A stretch of 64,000 nt of DNA from JADKIH01 sp031417555 (GCA_031417555.1 JANOVV010000087.1:17070-81069), one strand, 5' to 3'. Shown: positions 8,513 through 16,114, counted from the stretch's first letter. Translations and numbers: made by a program. Notes: generated by a model not told the origin, from the letters alone.

Positions 8513-8967
8513 AAGTACCGAGGCATTTTATTTATTATTTCATCCGCCTTTTCCTCAATTGCTTTTTTAATTCGCGTATCAGATACTTTCTGATCTTCGA
8601 GGCTCATTGTATTGGATGTCCGTAATACAATTTCACGGGCGATTTTATCAGCTTTTTTTTCAATCATCCTTTCAAGTGTTTCCTCTTTGGGAATAATAGC
8701 ATACACTAATTTCATATCCAGTGCTTTCGCTACATCACTAAGTGATCTCAAAGTCAATGAGCCTTCTGCTTCTCTTTGTTCAATTTCTTTTACACTTTGG
8801 GCAGAAATTCCAAGTCTTTTTCCAAGCTGCCGAAGAGACATTTTCATTGCAGTACGGATATTAAAAATCCATCCCCGTTCAGGTGAGCTAAATTGATTAA
8901 GAGATTTCAAAGTCAGGAATTTCCGGTCCAGTTGTTCAATGATTAGTTTTTGTTGCCTGAGTTTCAT
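8503..8967 (-). CDS. Helix-turn-helix protein, 'mobile mystery protein A' type
   Basis: 154 residues. The N-terminal ~40 residues precede a clear XRE helix-turn-helix: IRTAMKMSLRQLGKRLG, then ISAQSVKEIEQREAEGS, then LTLRSLSDVAKALDMKLVYAIIP in pieces. This is the hallmark of mobile mystery protein A. The C-terminal half is helical and ends MPRYLWD at the overlap with the Fic gene. It is first in the two-gene operon. The start codon sits directly beside one of three copies of a conserved 14-bp site, so it most likely represses its own operon and acts as antitoxin. Confidence 0.85.
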   Translation of the reverse strand: MKLRQQKLIIEQLDRKFLTLKSLNQFSSPERGWIFNIRTAMKMSLRQLGKRLGISAQSVKEIEQREAEGSLTLRSLSDVAKALDMKLVYAIIPKEETLERMIEKKADKIAREIVLRTSNTMSLEDQKVSDTRIKKAIEEKADEIINKMPRYLWD

Positions 8968-8968
8968 A

Positions 8969-9045
8969 AGGATATAGCCTTAAAATTAATATTCAAATAT
9001 AAGGCTATATCCTGAAACGAAATAATATTATTAAGGTTATATCCT
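8969..9045 (-). promoter_or_regulatory. Triple operator of the mobile mystery A/B operon
   Basis: Three copies of one 14-bp site: AGGATATAGCCTTA at 8969, the inverted TAAGGCTATATCCT at 9000, and TAAGGTTATATCCT at 9032. The first is inverted relative to the other two, making a 45-bp inverted repeat. The latter two are direct repeats 32 bp apart (about three helical turns). The first abuts the ATG, so bound repressor could also block initiation. Confidence 0.65.
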
Positions 9046-9346
9046 GAAAAAATAATAGAAAAAACTCGATTTTGCCTCTATTTTAAACTATTGTCAGTAT
9101 TTAATAAGAATATCAATTATTCCAAACCATTGTCATCTCTTAAAATTTGAAAACTAGACGAAACAAATTCTGAATTGGTTGACAAAATTTGACTGATGTA
9201 TTAAATAAACCTAAAGGTTTTCGCTGGCCGACGGAATTTTCCTGAGCGTTTAACAGACATTTCCAGACAATATCTTTTTACAAGCGGTTGTTTCGCACCG
9301 GATTTAGCATTTAGGATGAATTAAACTTAAATTAAATATTTCAGTT
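9046..9346. other. Spacer with one CGCTGGCCG-type repeat
   Basis: No gene was found. Apart from the repeat copy at 9214-9328, the sequence is AT-rich. It separates the operator region of the mobile mystery pair from the 3' end of a T9SS gene. Confidence 0.45.
9214..9328. repeat. CGCTGGCCG-type interspersed repeat, copy 1
   Basis: Begins AGGTTTTCGCTGGCCG, passes through TTTTCCTGAGC and AGACATTTCC, and ends GTTGTTTCGCACCGG. The same series recurs at 11242 and 12490. On the minus strand the copies give related short peptides (RCETT..., RCKTI..., RCETI...), but this copy has an in-frame stop. Confidence 0.6.
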
Positions 9347-10984
9347 CTATTGATCATGATGGCAAATAACAACTCTTTGCGTTTCCAAATAGGTATTGGA
9401 ATAAATCTTTAATAAATAAATTCCATTTTTAAAAACAGAAGTATTCAACATAAATTTATTAGAAGAAAATCCAGATTTGTCAAACAGAATCTTTCCTTCC
9501 ATATCCAAGAGTTGAATACCAATTGAATTATCGACAGGGTTCGCGGAAATATCGATGGTTAAATAATCATCAGCCGGAACAGGATATATTTTAAATAAAT
9601 TGTTTTTTAAAGTTATTCCAACATTCGTAACAACAACCGAATCTGATTTATCAAAAAGTGTTCTCATATAATGTGGATATCCTCCGGGAAATGGATAAAT
9701 CGTCGGACGTATGGAACTCCAGGAGGAAATAAATCTATTCCCAATAGCACTTGCCTTAGGATGCGGATGAAGATAATTTGTAATGCTTATATCAATAAAT
9801 GTATCGTTAAATTGATCTGATAAATTTATCCAGTGATTAGAATTTTCAAAATTAAAATTCTCTGCACGCGCCCATAATTTCCCACTTATATCATTGAATC
9901 CGCAAGCATATAATAAATTATTTTCCGGTGAAAAATATGCATCAAATTCTCCCGATAAACCTAACCCTGCTGAATCATCGACCGAACCAGCGATCCAATA
10001 ATTTGAAATGGCAGCCTGCATGTTATACATTATTTCAAGATGTTCATTGTTTACTGATCCTGTCGCCTTTTCGACAATTATCGCAACTGATAGTCCTGAA
10101 CTGTCATTTTTTGCTAATGAATTCTGACAAACTATTTTAGGATTGGAAACGCCAAGACTTAAAATTCCAGTTAATGCACTTATATCTATTGGTGGTGTAA
10201 ATCCGGATGTGATTGTAGAAATATTCCTGCAATACTCAATGCCGTATTGCCCAGTATATGTTACATAGTATTTTCCACTGTTTGACTGGGAGATTCCATA
10301 ACCTATCGAGGGTGTTCCTAAATAACCTGTATCTACTAAATAATAATTGTAGTGTGAACTGCTTGTATCAATAGAAAGTAAGCAGACCAAAGAATCCGTT
10401 GAAGTACCACTTCCCAAGCCAGTTGAATATAGAATTGCTACGCTATACCCTATTGTTCCTGATGCCGGATGAAGATAATCAGAGGCTAAACTTATTCCGG
10501 TAATCGGACACAAAAAATTTGTTAAATTTAAAATGAGAGTAGGCAAATATGTGCCAGTCATGCCATCGAAAACATAAACGGCTCCAGTCTCGTATGGATT
10601 TCCGATATCGTTCCCTAAAACTGCAACATAAATTCTGAGCGAATTTGTGTCGTTTCCCGTAACAAGGATATTTATATCGTCGATATTATTGTGAGCCCCA
10701 GTAGATGATCCCAAATCATTCCATGTTACTCCACTGTCTTTCGATACAACAAATGTTAATCCTGCTCCGGAAGGACTGGTATGCCTGGAAGCTGTAACAA
10801 TATAAATCCATCCATTGAACGCTACTGCCAAGTCAGAAATTTGATCATTATAATTGATGTCATCGTGCGCGACCACATCATTACTGAATGTGGACGAGTT
10901 TTGAAAATTCAATTCGACTGAGAAAGACAAATGAGGGATGAATAAATTAGTGATTATAAATAATAATTTCAAAAAATATTTCAT
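9347..10984 (-). CDS. Secreted T9SS type A protein with sialidase-like (BNR/Asp-box) propeller
   Basis: 545 residues from the ATG at 10984, preferred to an upstream GTG because it begins directly with the signal peptide (MKYFLKLLFIITNLFIPHLS). The body looks like a beta-propeller of the sialidase/BNR superfamily: VVSKDSGVTWNDLG is a clean Asp-box, and other blades are looser. No full catalytic set of a sialidase is seen, so activity is not claimed. The last ~80 residues are the T9SS type A signal (FKIYPVPADDYLTI ... LLDMEGKILF ... FKNGIYLLKIY). It is expected on the surface or secreted. Single gene, flanked by repeat-containing spacers. Confidence 0.75.
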   Translation of the reverse strand: MKYFLKLLFIITNLFIPHLSFSVELNFQNSSTFSNDVVAHDDINYNDQISDLAVAFNGWIYIVTASRHTSPSGAGLTFVVSKDSGVTWNDLGSSTGAHNNIDDINILVTGNDTNSLRIYVAVLGNDIGNPYETGAVYVFDGMTGTYLPTLILNLTNFLCPITGISLASDYLHPASGTIGYSVAILYSTGLGSGTSTDSLVCLLSIDTSSSHYNYYLVDTGYLGTPSIGYGISQSNSGKYYVTYTGQYGIEYCRNISTITSGFTPPIDISALTGILSLGVSNPKIVCQNSLAKNDSSGLSVAIIVEKATGSVNNEHLEIMYNMQAAISNYWIAGSVDDSAGLGLSGEFDAYFSPENNLLYACGFNDISGKLWARAENFNFENSNHWINLSDQFNDTFIDISITNYLHPHPKASAIGNRFISSWSSIRPTIYPFPGGYPHYMRTLFDKSDSVVVTNVGITLKNNLFKIYPVPADDYLTIDISANPVDNSIGIQLLDMEGKILFDKSGFSSNKFMLNTSVFKNGIYLLKIYSNTYLETQRVVICHHDQ

Positions 10985-11051
10985 GGTAATTTTGATCTGT
11001 GATTTCACACTTATTCTTTTACGAAGAATTTTACGATCTTATCCCCAACTG

Positions 11052-11134
11052 CGACGGACTTGTCAACCAATTGTCGTTAATTTTCATATCTCAAAACTAA
11101 TAAATTTTGCTATGCTTCGACGGACATTCGTCCG
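11052..11134. repeat. GACGGAC-type interspersed repeat, copy C
   Basis: The paired GACGGAC words are 66 bp apart, ending in the inverted repeat CGGAC-ATTC-GTCCG (11121-11134). Here the repeat is followed within 110 bp by the CGCTGGCCG and GCGAAAC modules, suggesting that all three belong to one larger element. Confidence 0.6.
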
Positions 11135-11241
11135 TTGTTTTTGAGCTGTGGGTATCCACCCTCCGTTAATGTCTCATCGTCTTTCAATACTTTCGAAATT
11201 CCAAAATGAAATCCCTTTTCCATAGCGTGCAAATCAATCTA

Positions 11242-11345
11242 CAGGTTTGCGCTGGCCGGCGAATATTTCCTGAGCAATCCATAGACATTTCCAAACAAGA
11301 CTTTTCTATGAGTGATTGTTTTGCACCGGTGACAGAAAATAAATT
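11242..11345. repeat. CGCTGGCCG-type interspersed repeat, copy 2
   Basis: CAGGTTTGCGCTGGCCGG, TTTCCTGAGC, AGACATTTCC and GATTGTTTTGCACCGG occur in the same order as in the copies at 9214 and 12490. It lies between the GACGGAC and GCGAAAC modules. On the minus strand it is open together with the GCGAAAC module. Confidence 0.6.
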
Positions 11346-11361
11346 CTAAAAAGTTCAGACA

Positions 11362-11428
11362 TTTTCCGCAGGTAAAATGTTCCAGCGAAACATTCCTTTT
11401 GAGTCCAGCGAAACGTGAGCGAAACATT
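11362..11428. repeat. GCGAAAC-type repeat, copy 2
   Basis: TTTTCCGCAG ... CCAGCGAAACATTCCTTTT ... CCAGCGAAACGTGAGCGAAAC, matching copies at 7844 and 15933. It runs directly into the duplicated tRNA-Cys terminator block, as copy 3 does next to the real tRNA gene. Confidence 0.65.
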
Positions 11429-11565
11429 TAAGTGTCCTAACGGCTTCTAACGACTCCTAATGAAAAGCAAAAGGGCTCATTTTGGCCTAAAGTTACCTAA
11501 TGAGCCCCTGCCTGCATTGCATTTCGGCAGGCAGGCTAATGATTTGAAACTTGAGGTCCCGAGCG
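11429..11565 (-). repeat. Duplicate of the tRNA-Cys 3' end, terminator and trailer
   Basis: From CTCCTAATGAAAAG to GAGGTCCCGAGCG this block matches the sequence at the real tRNA-Cys gene with about 2 mismatches in ~113 bp, plus a 10-bp insertion at the left. It includes the last 12 nt of the tRNA (T-stem and acceptor strand), then stops matching exactly inside the tRNA. Both hairpins are conserved: GGGCTCATT/AATGAGCCC and CCTGCCTGC/GCAGGCAGG. Confidence 0.75.
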
Positions 11566-11748
11566 TACTTTGAGCATTTTTACATACTGCTGGTTTGCTT
11601 GCAGATGAGAAAGAGAAATTCGTTTAGCGAAACGTGAGCGAAACATTTTAGAACATAGAAGTGGTTAAAAGCTCTCAATAACTTAAGTACCTCAACTTTT
11701 CCATCGTTTATATTTATAATAAAATGAAAGAAATTATCAAATATTAAT

Positions 11749-11778
11749 TTTGACAAGGTAATATATTTATTACCTTTG
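11749..11778 (+). promoter_or_regulatory. hicAB promoter with embedded operator
   Basis: TTTG (11749), 18 nt, TACCTTTG (11771-11778): an excellent Bacteroidota sigma promoter. A perfect inverted repeat, AAGGTAATA-TATT-TATTACCTT (11755-11776), fills the space between the two elements and is the likely HicB site. The hicA ATG begins only 5 nt after the -7 element, so the transcript may be leaderless or nearly so. Confidence 0.7.
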
Positions 11779-11782
11779 CCAG

Positions 11783-11968
11783 ATGAAGTACAATGAGTTC
11801 CTGCGGCTGCTTAAGAAAGACGGATGGTATGTTGTAAGGGTGGAAGGCAGTCATCACATCATGTCACACCCGACAAAGAAAGGTACTCTGACTGTACCGG
11901 TTCACGGAAGCAAAGAAATCGGGAAAGGGCTTGCTAATAAGATACTCAAAGCTGCAGGGCTCCGATAA
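11783..11968 (+). CDS. hicA: HicA-type mRNA interferase toxin
   Basis: 61 residues, the usual HicA size. It has the double-stranded-RNA-binding-like fold signature: LLKKDGWYVVRVEGSHHIMSH in two pieces with the catalytic histidine in GSHHIM, then LTVPVHGSKEIGKGLANKIL. HicA cleaves mRNA and tmRNA independently of the ribosome until HicB neutralises it. It is first in an operon with hicB, 49 bp upstream. The ATG lies right at the predicted transcription start. The gene is intact, with no sign of decay. Confidence 0.9.
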   Translation: MKYNEFLRLLKKDGWYVVRVEGSHHIMSHPTKKGTLTVPVHGSKEIGKGLANKILKAAGLR

Positions 11969-12017
11969 AAAATATCAAGCAAATAACCACCATAGGCTTT
12001 AAGCAAATCCGAATAAG

Positions 12018-12407
12018 ATGAAAAAGAAAATTAAAGTGATTATCGAAAAAACAAGCGATGGATTTTCTGCTTATGCAGAGAAGGTGTCACTCCCTGTTGG
12101 TACAATGGGTGATACCATCGAGGAGATTCGTAAAAACATGATTGAGGCGTTGAATCTTCATTACAAACATCATCATAAATCTGTAATCAAAGAATCCGAT
12201 TTGGATTTCCAGTTCGATCTCGCTTCCTTTTTTGCTTATTACAAAGTGATAAACGCTAAAGCACTCGGCGAAAGAATTGGCATGCACCAATCATTACTTG
12301 CACAATACATCACCGGGAAAAAGAAACCTTCTTCACGCCAGGTTGAACGTATCATGGAAGGGATTCAAGAAGTGGCGCATGAACTGCTTAGATTGAAGAT
12401 TGCCTGA
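12018..12407 (+). CDS. hicB: HicB-type antitoxin with C-terminal helix-turn-helix
   Basis: 129 residues. The N-terminal ~45 residues have the HicB partial RNase H-like fold (VIIEKTSDGFSAYAEKV, then GDTIEEIRKNMIEALNLHY). The C-terminal ~55 residues form a helix-turn-helix (LGERIGMHQSLLAQYITG, then KKKPSSRQVERIMEGI), so this is the larger DNA-binding class. It should neutralise HicA and repress the operon through the inverted repeat in the promoter. It follows hicA on the same strand. Confidence 0.88.
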   Translation: MKKKIKVIIEKTSDGFSAYAEKVSLPVGTMGDTIEEIRKNMIEALNLHYKHHHKSVIKESDLDFQFDLASFFAYYKVINAKALGERIGMHQSLLAQYITGKKKPSSRQVERIMEGIQEVAHELLRLKIA

Positions 12408-12489
12408 GGTGATGTGTTGTTTTATTGATTGAAACTAAAATTTGTATTTTTTTATTCGATGTTTGATGTAGGAGGTTCAAATAAAACAA

Positions 12490-12602
12490 CAGGTTTTCAT
12501 TGGCCGCCGGATTTTTCCTGGACAAAACATAGACGATTCCTGACATGATATATTTACAAGTGATTGTTTCGCACCGGTTTTGGAACTTAGAATGATTTAA
12601 CC
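12490..12602. repeat. CGCTGGCCG-type interspersed repeat, copy 3
   Basis: CAGGTTTTCATTGGCCG, TTTTTCCTGG, CATAGACGATTCC and GATTGTTTCGCACCGG, in the order of the two other copies. It lies 80 bp downstream of hicB. Confidence 0.58.
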
Positions 12603-12750
12603 TCACCAAAAAGTTAAAATGGAACAAAGGAGACTAATCTTGCGAGTTTGCACTTCAGCTCTCGCTCATGGAAGTCGTCGGAGTAAAAGAAAGACTCAGT
12701 ACTGGGTGCTGAAGTAGAACGACAAATCAGGTGCAATCAAACTGTGTCGA

Positions 12751-12794
12751 GGGACTATCGCAACATAATATGATTTTTATGTTGCGTTAGTCCT
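12751..12794. repeat. Hairpin with 17-bp stem near the T9SS gene 3' end
   Basis: GGACTATCGCAACATAA (12752-12768) pairs with TTATGTTGCGTTAGTCC (12777-12793) with a single mismatch and an 8-nt loop. It sits 14 bp beyond the stop of the minus-strand T9SS gene. There is no downstream T-tract, so it may be an RNA-stabilising hairpin or a mobile-element end rather than a classical terminator. Confidence 0.55.
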
Positions 12795-12807
12795 TGAATC
12801 TACCTGG

Positions 12808-14496
12808 TTAATATATAATTAATTTTTTATAAAGAACCTTTTCTTTAGATATTAATTTAATTATATAAAGCCCAGGACAATAATTTAATCCGTAAATATT
12901 TAAATTTCCCATCAACTTATTTAACTGAAACTCCTGGCCACTCGAATTAATTATTGAAACAAAATATTCATTAATTGTTTCATCGCTAATATTTATTTGC
13001 ATAAAATCCTTTGCGGGATTCGGATATATCGAAACTCCTACATTCGGTGTTTCCGTGATGGATGTATTAAACTGAGAAATATTTAAAAGCAATCCGTCCC
13101 GTTCATGGACAGGCTGTAATATATTATTTGGTACGAGATTGAAATTTGAACTCCAAAATATTTCGCCGCCAATGTATATATCCCCTGTTGGACTCGCCAC
13201 GCCATGCAAATTTTCACTCGCGCTGAAATCCTGATCTGCAGTAGAGATCAGATAATTTCCGGCTGTATCGAAGCTTGCAAGAAAATCGTTGAAGCCAAAT
13301 CGAGAAAATGATATAGGGTAATTTGAAAAATGAATCGTATCCGAATACTCTCCAAGTAAATATACTTTATTGTCAGCGGAAGTAAATACGCCCATATATT
13401 TGCATAAGGATGGCCCTTGTATTGATTGAACCCAGATAAAATTTCCGGTTGAATCAACTTTAGCACAAAACGCCCCTGAAAGGCCATTTAACACAATCAG
13501 ATTTGTATCAAGCCTTAAGGAATCAGAATAGTAATTCCCAATTATATATGCATTTGAATTATTATCCGGTTCAATAAAATTTCCGTATAGTATACCATTT
13601 GTATTTATGTTGCGATTTACTTTGCTCCATTTCAAATTATCTGCACTATCTAAACTTAGGTAAAAGAAATTCAGAACTGTGTCTGCCGGGAGAATAAGAT
13701 TATTATGCCAATATACATTTCCCCAATATTCACCACAAAAAAATAAATCCCCATTCAAGGCATTTGACAAACTCCAGACTTTACCCGAATCTAATATATT
13801 ACACTCATGGAAATTTCCTAAAGTATCGAGAACTAAAATATACGTTATGAAATTAGAATTCGGCAAATACAATGTAGTATCAGCCATTGCTAAAGAATCG
13901 GAACCACATCCTGTAAATATGATTTTTCCAAAATGATTGTATGAAATATCCCTTGATTCACAAGCATCGTTATTTGAACTTATTGTTTTTGCGAATTTAA
14001 CATTACCTGAGCTGTCTAATTTTATTAGGAAGGTCTCATTTGCATCCTTCCCATAGATAGGGATACCATCAATCGAGGCAGTATCTCCAAATGATCCGAG
14101 TACATATACATTCGCTTTTTCATCTATTGTAATCTTTCTTGCCCCAATACTTAATAGCCCATTCCATGTATCTCCAACTTCACCGATTAATTGCTTCGAC
14201 CATATCAAATTCCCGGAAGCAGAATATTTCGCAATAAAACTATTTGCCATCCATCCATCGACAGTATTGCCATTTTGTGCATTGAAAAATACTGGAGGAT
14301 TTATGCTTGAATAAAAAAATATTCCTAATTCAAATGTACCACATACATAGGAATTTCCAGCTCCATCAATTGCAATGTCATTTATACAATCATCTTCAAC
14401 ATCTCCCATATTCACTGCCCATCCATTTAACTGCTGCGCACCTGAAAAGAAAACGGATAAAAATAAAAAAGGAAATAAATAAATTACTTTTCTCAT
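12808..14496 (-). CDS. Secreted T9SS type A protein with SBBP-like beta-propeller
   Basis: 562 residues. The signal peptide is residues 1-20 (LFPFLFLSVFFSGAQ). The body is a series of repeats of the form 'GNSYVCGTF ... FIAKYSASGNLIWSKQL' and 'NVYVLGSFGDTA ... FLIKLDSSGNVKFAKTI', the pattern of SBBP/propeller repeats found in many Bacteroidota exoproteins. At least six are visible. The C-terminal ~75 residues are a T9SS type A signal (VSIYPNPAKDFMQI ... YCPGLYIIKLI). No catalytic residues are recognisable. It is probably a surface-bound or secreted binding protein. It lies inside the segment bounded by the two tRNA-Cys end copies. Confidence 0.75.
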   Translation of the reverse strand: MRKVIYLFPFLFLSVFFSGAQQLNGWAVNMGDVEDDCINDIAIDGAGNSYVCGTFELGIFFYSSINPPVFFNAQNGNTVDGWMANSFIAKYSASGNLIWSKQLIGEVGDTWNGLLSIGARKITIDEKANVYVLGSFGDTASIDGIPIYGKDANETFLIKLDSSGNVKFAKTISSNNDACESRDISYNHFGKIIFTGCGSDSLAMADTTLYLPNSNFITYILVLDTLGNFHECNILDSGKVWSLSNALNGDLFFCGEYWGNVYWHNNLILPADTVLNFFYLSLDSADNLKWSKVNRNINTNGILYGNFIEPDNNSNAYIIGNYYSDSLRLDTNLIVLNGLSGAFCAKVDSTGNFIWVQSIQGPSLCKYMGVFTSADNKVYLLGEYSDTIHFSNYPISFSRFGFNDFLASFDTAGNYLISTADQDFSASENLHGVASPTGDIYIGGEIFWSSNFNLVPNNILQPVHERDGLLLNISQFNTSITETPNVGVSIYPNPAKDFMQINISDETINEYFVSIINSSGQEFQLNKLMGNLNIYGLNYCPGLYIIKLISKEKVLYKKLIIY

Positions 14497-14594
14497 TTTT
14501 TTATTAAAATTTGCGCATATAATAATTTCTGGAATCTAATAATACAAGATATTCCTTGGAATTTAAATGCAATGAATTAATTCATTAAATATAA

Positions 14595-15905
14595 CAATAG
14601 TGTCCGGTTATTACTCAAAGATATTCAATTGATTACAGACTTGTTCAGTTAAGTTGTTATTTTCATTTTCTTGAAATGCTTGTTTGATGGGCATTTTCTC
14701 GAATAAACTAACAGATAGAATTTGTAAAATAGTGTAGATTGATTTATCGATATGCATTTTCTTCTTCATAATAGCAACAAGTAGATAGATGCTGATAGCA
14801 ATCCAGACTTGGGTATAAACTGCATTTGCAGTAGTACCATAAAAAGTTTTTATTCGGAGATGTTGTTTCATCCACCGAAAGAATAACTCAATCTTCCATC
14901 TTTCCTTGTATAACGCTGCAATAGTTACCGCTGCAAGCTTTTGGTTATTGGTAAGAAAGATAAATGTTTTTTCTTTTTCATTATCATGATATTTTATTCT
15001 CCGAATTCTATCTGGATAATTTATAGATGCGTAATGTCCGGTTAGATTGACTAACTGGTCACAAATAATCCCTCGCTTTTTATTAGCTGAATTTGAATAG
15101 ACTCGTTTGAAGGCGAAGTTTTCCTTTGCCCTGGTTACAAAAAATGCTTTGGCCTGTTCAATAGCATACAATCTGGAATAATCTATATAGCCTTTGTCCA
15201 TTACATAAAATGCTCCTGCCTCATAACTCAGCAAATCAAGCACATTGACATCATGTACATCTCCGCTTGTAATTTCAACAAAAGTTGGAATTGAACCTCG
15301 CAGGTCGAGCAGCGTATGAAGTTTTACAGCAGCCTTGTGTTTACGAAAGTGTGCCCAAGGAAACAAGGTCAAGCACAAGTCAATAGTAGTGCTGTCAAAA
15401 GCATAAACCATATTTTTCAACGTCAGAGTGAAATCATTATCCTCAGCATACAATTGTCTTGCTTGCTCGATGAGTATCTGTGCAAAATCTGCATATATTC
15501 TCCAATCGCGATTCTCATTCGCATCCGCCAGAGTTGAACGGGAGACATTGCTTCGTATTCCTGAATGATAGAGTTTGTTTTTTACAGCACCTAAACATGC
15601 TTCAATGTCCCGAAGACTTTCCCTATAAGTTAGTTGAGCAAAACTCATTACCAGAAATTGTTCCCAACAACTGAACTTTTGAACTTTATAATTTCCTCGG
15701 TAACTCCTCACACATTTGTCAAACTCATACTTAGGCAACAACTCCATGAGTTGAGCAAAAACTGTTTTCCCTTGGTTCATTTTGAAGGATTTATTCCCTC
15801 AAAAGTCCAAATCAAATTCAAATCGAAAAATCAAAGAACGACACTCAATACCAATATAATCAATACATTTAATATCTTTATCAATTCAACAACCGGACAC
15901 TATTG
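14595..15905 (-). mobile_element. IS4-family insertion sequence, complete, with target duplication
   Basis: About 1311 bp. The terminal inverted repeats are CAATAGTGTCCGGTT at the left and its complement at the right. The flanking direct repeat TAAATATAA occurs at 14586-14594 and 15906-15914, consistent with the 9-12 bp duplications of the IS4 family. One transposase gene fills the element and reads leftward. Intact ends, intact gene and perfect duplication suggest a fairly recent insertion. Confidence 0.9.
14611..15780 (-). CDS. IS4-family transposase
   Basis: 389 residues, full length for the family. The N-terminal ~75 residues match the DUF4372-like region (VFAQLMELLPKYEF, SCWEQFLVMSFAQLTYRESL in pieces). 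DDE residues are visible: the first Asp in YAFDSTTIDL, the second in YVMDKGYIDY, and Glu in the signature YKERWKIELFFRWMK, which satisfies the YREK pattern Y-x2-R-x3-E-x6-K. The protein catalyses cut-and-paste movement of its own element. No stop or frameshift is present, so it may be active. Confidence 0.95.
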   Translation of the reverse strand: MNQGKTVFAQLMELLPKYEFDKCVRSYRGNYKVQKFSCWEQFLVMSFAQLTYRESLRDIEACLGAVKNKLYHSGIRSNVSRSTLADANENRDWRIYADFAQILIEQARQLYAEDNDFTLTLKNMVYAFDSTTIDLCLTLFPWAHFRKHKAAVKLHTLLDLRGSIPTFVEITSGDVHDVNVLDLLSYEAGAFYVMDKGYIDYSRLYAIEQAKAFFVTRAKENFAFKRVYSNSANKKRGIICDQLVNLTGHYASINYPDRIRRIKYHDNEKEKTFIFLTNNQKLAAVTIAALYKERWKIELFFRWMKQHLRIKTFYGTTANAVYTQVWIAISIYLLVAIMKKKMHIDKSIYTILQILSVSLFEKMPIKQAFQENENNNLTEQVCNQLNIFE

Positions 15906-15932
15906 TAAATATAACTGAAAAAATTATCCTTT

Positions 15933-15998
15933 TTTTCCGCAGACAAAACCATCCAGCGAAACATTCCTTTTCACTCCAGCGAAACGTCAGCGAAACAT
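15933..15998. repeat. GCGAAAC-type repeat, copy 3
   Basis: TTTTCCGCAG ... CCAGCGAAACATTCCTTTT ... CCAGCGAAACGTCAGCGAAAC, as at 7844 and 11362. It lies between the right end of the IS (28 bp away) and the tRNA-Cys terminator. Confidence 0.65.
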
Positions 15999-16023
15999 GT
16001 TTGTGCCCTAACGGCTCCTAATG

Positions 16024-16068
16024 AAAAGCAAAAGGGCTCATTTTGGCGTAAAGTTGCCTAATGAGCCC
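16024..16068 (-). terminator. Intrinsic terminator of tRNA-Cys
   Basis: Read on the minus strand, the stem GGGCTCATT/AATGAGCCC (16060-16068 with 16034-16042) is followed by CTTTTGCTTTT. A second GC-rich hairpin, CCTGCCTGC/GCAGGCAGG, lies between it and the tRNA. The whole unit is duplicated near 11.5 kb. Confidence 0.75.
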
Positions 16069-16114
16069 CTGCCTGCATTGCATTTCGGCAGGCAGGCTAA
16101 TGATTTGAAACTTG

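Larger units (their letters stand above)
10985..11782. other. Large repeat-rich spacer upstream of hicAB
   Basis: No convincing gene. From left to right it holds the most complete copy of the composite repeat (GACGGAC, CGCTGGCCG and GCGAAAC modules in a row), a truncated copy of the tRNA-Cys 3' end with terminator and flank, another partial GCGAAAC copy (11625-11650), and the hicAB promoter. A 62-codon minus-strand frame through the repeat modules is judged to be repeat sequence, not a gene. Confidence 0.55.
12408..12807. other. Spacer with repeat copy and a long hairpin
   Basis: No gene. It contains the third CGCTGGCCG-type repeat and a 44-bp near-perfect hairpin (12751-12794), both described separately. 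The part between (about 12610-12750) has somewhat higher GC than its surroundings and shows nothing recognisable. Confidence 0.45.

Noticed and set aside
11239..11427. 62-codon minus-strand frame through the repeats
   Set aside because: Follows repeat modules whose other copies carry stops or truncations; more likely repeat sequence than a gene.
4026..12602. Integron attC array
   Set aside because: Repeats lack the paired RYYYAAC/GTTRRRY core sites, the genes are not all in one direction, and no integron integrase is present.
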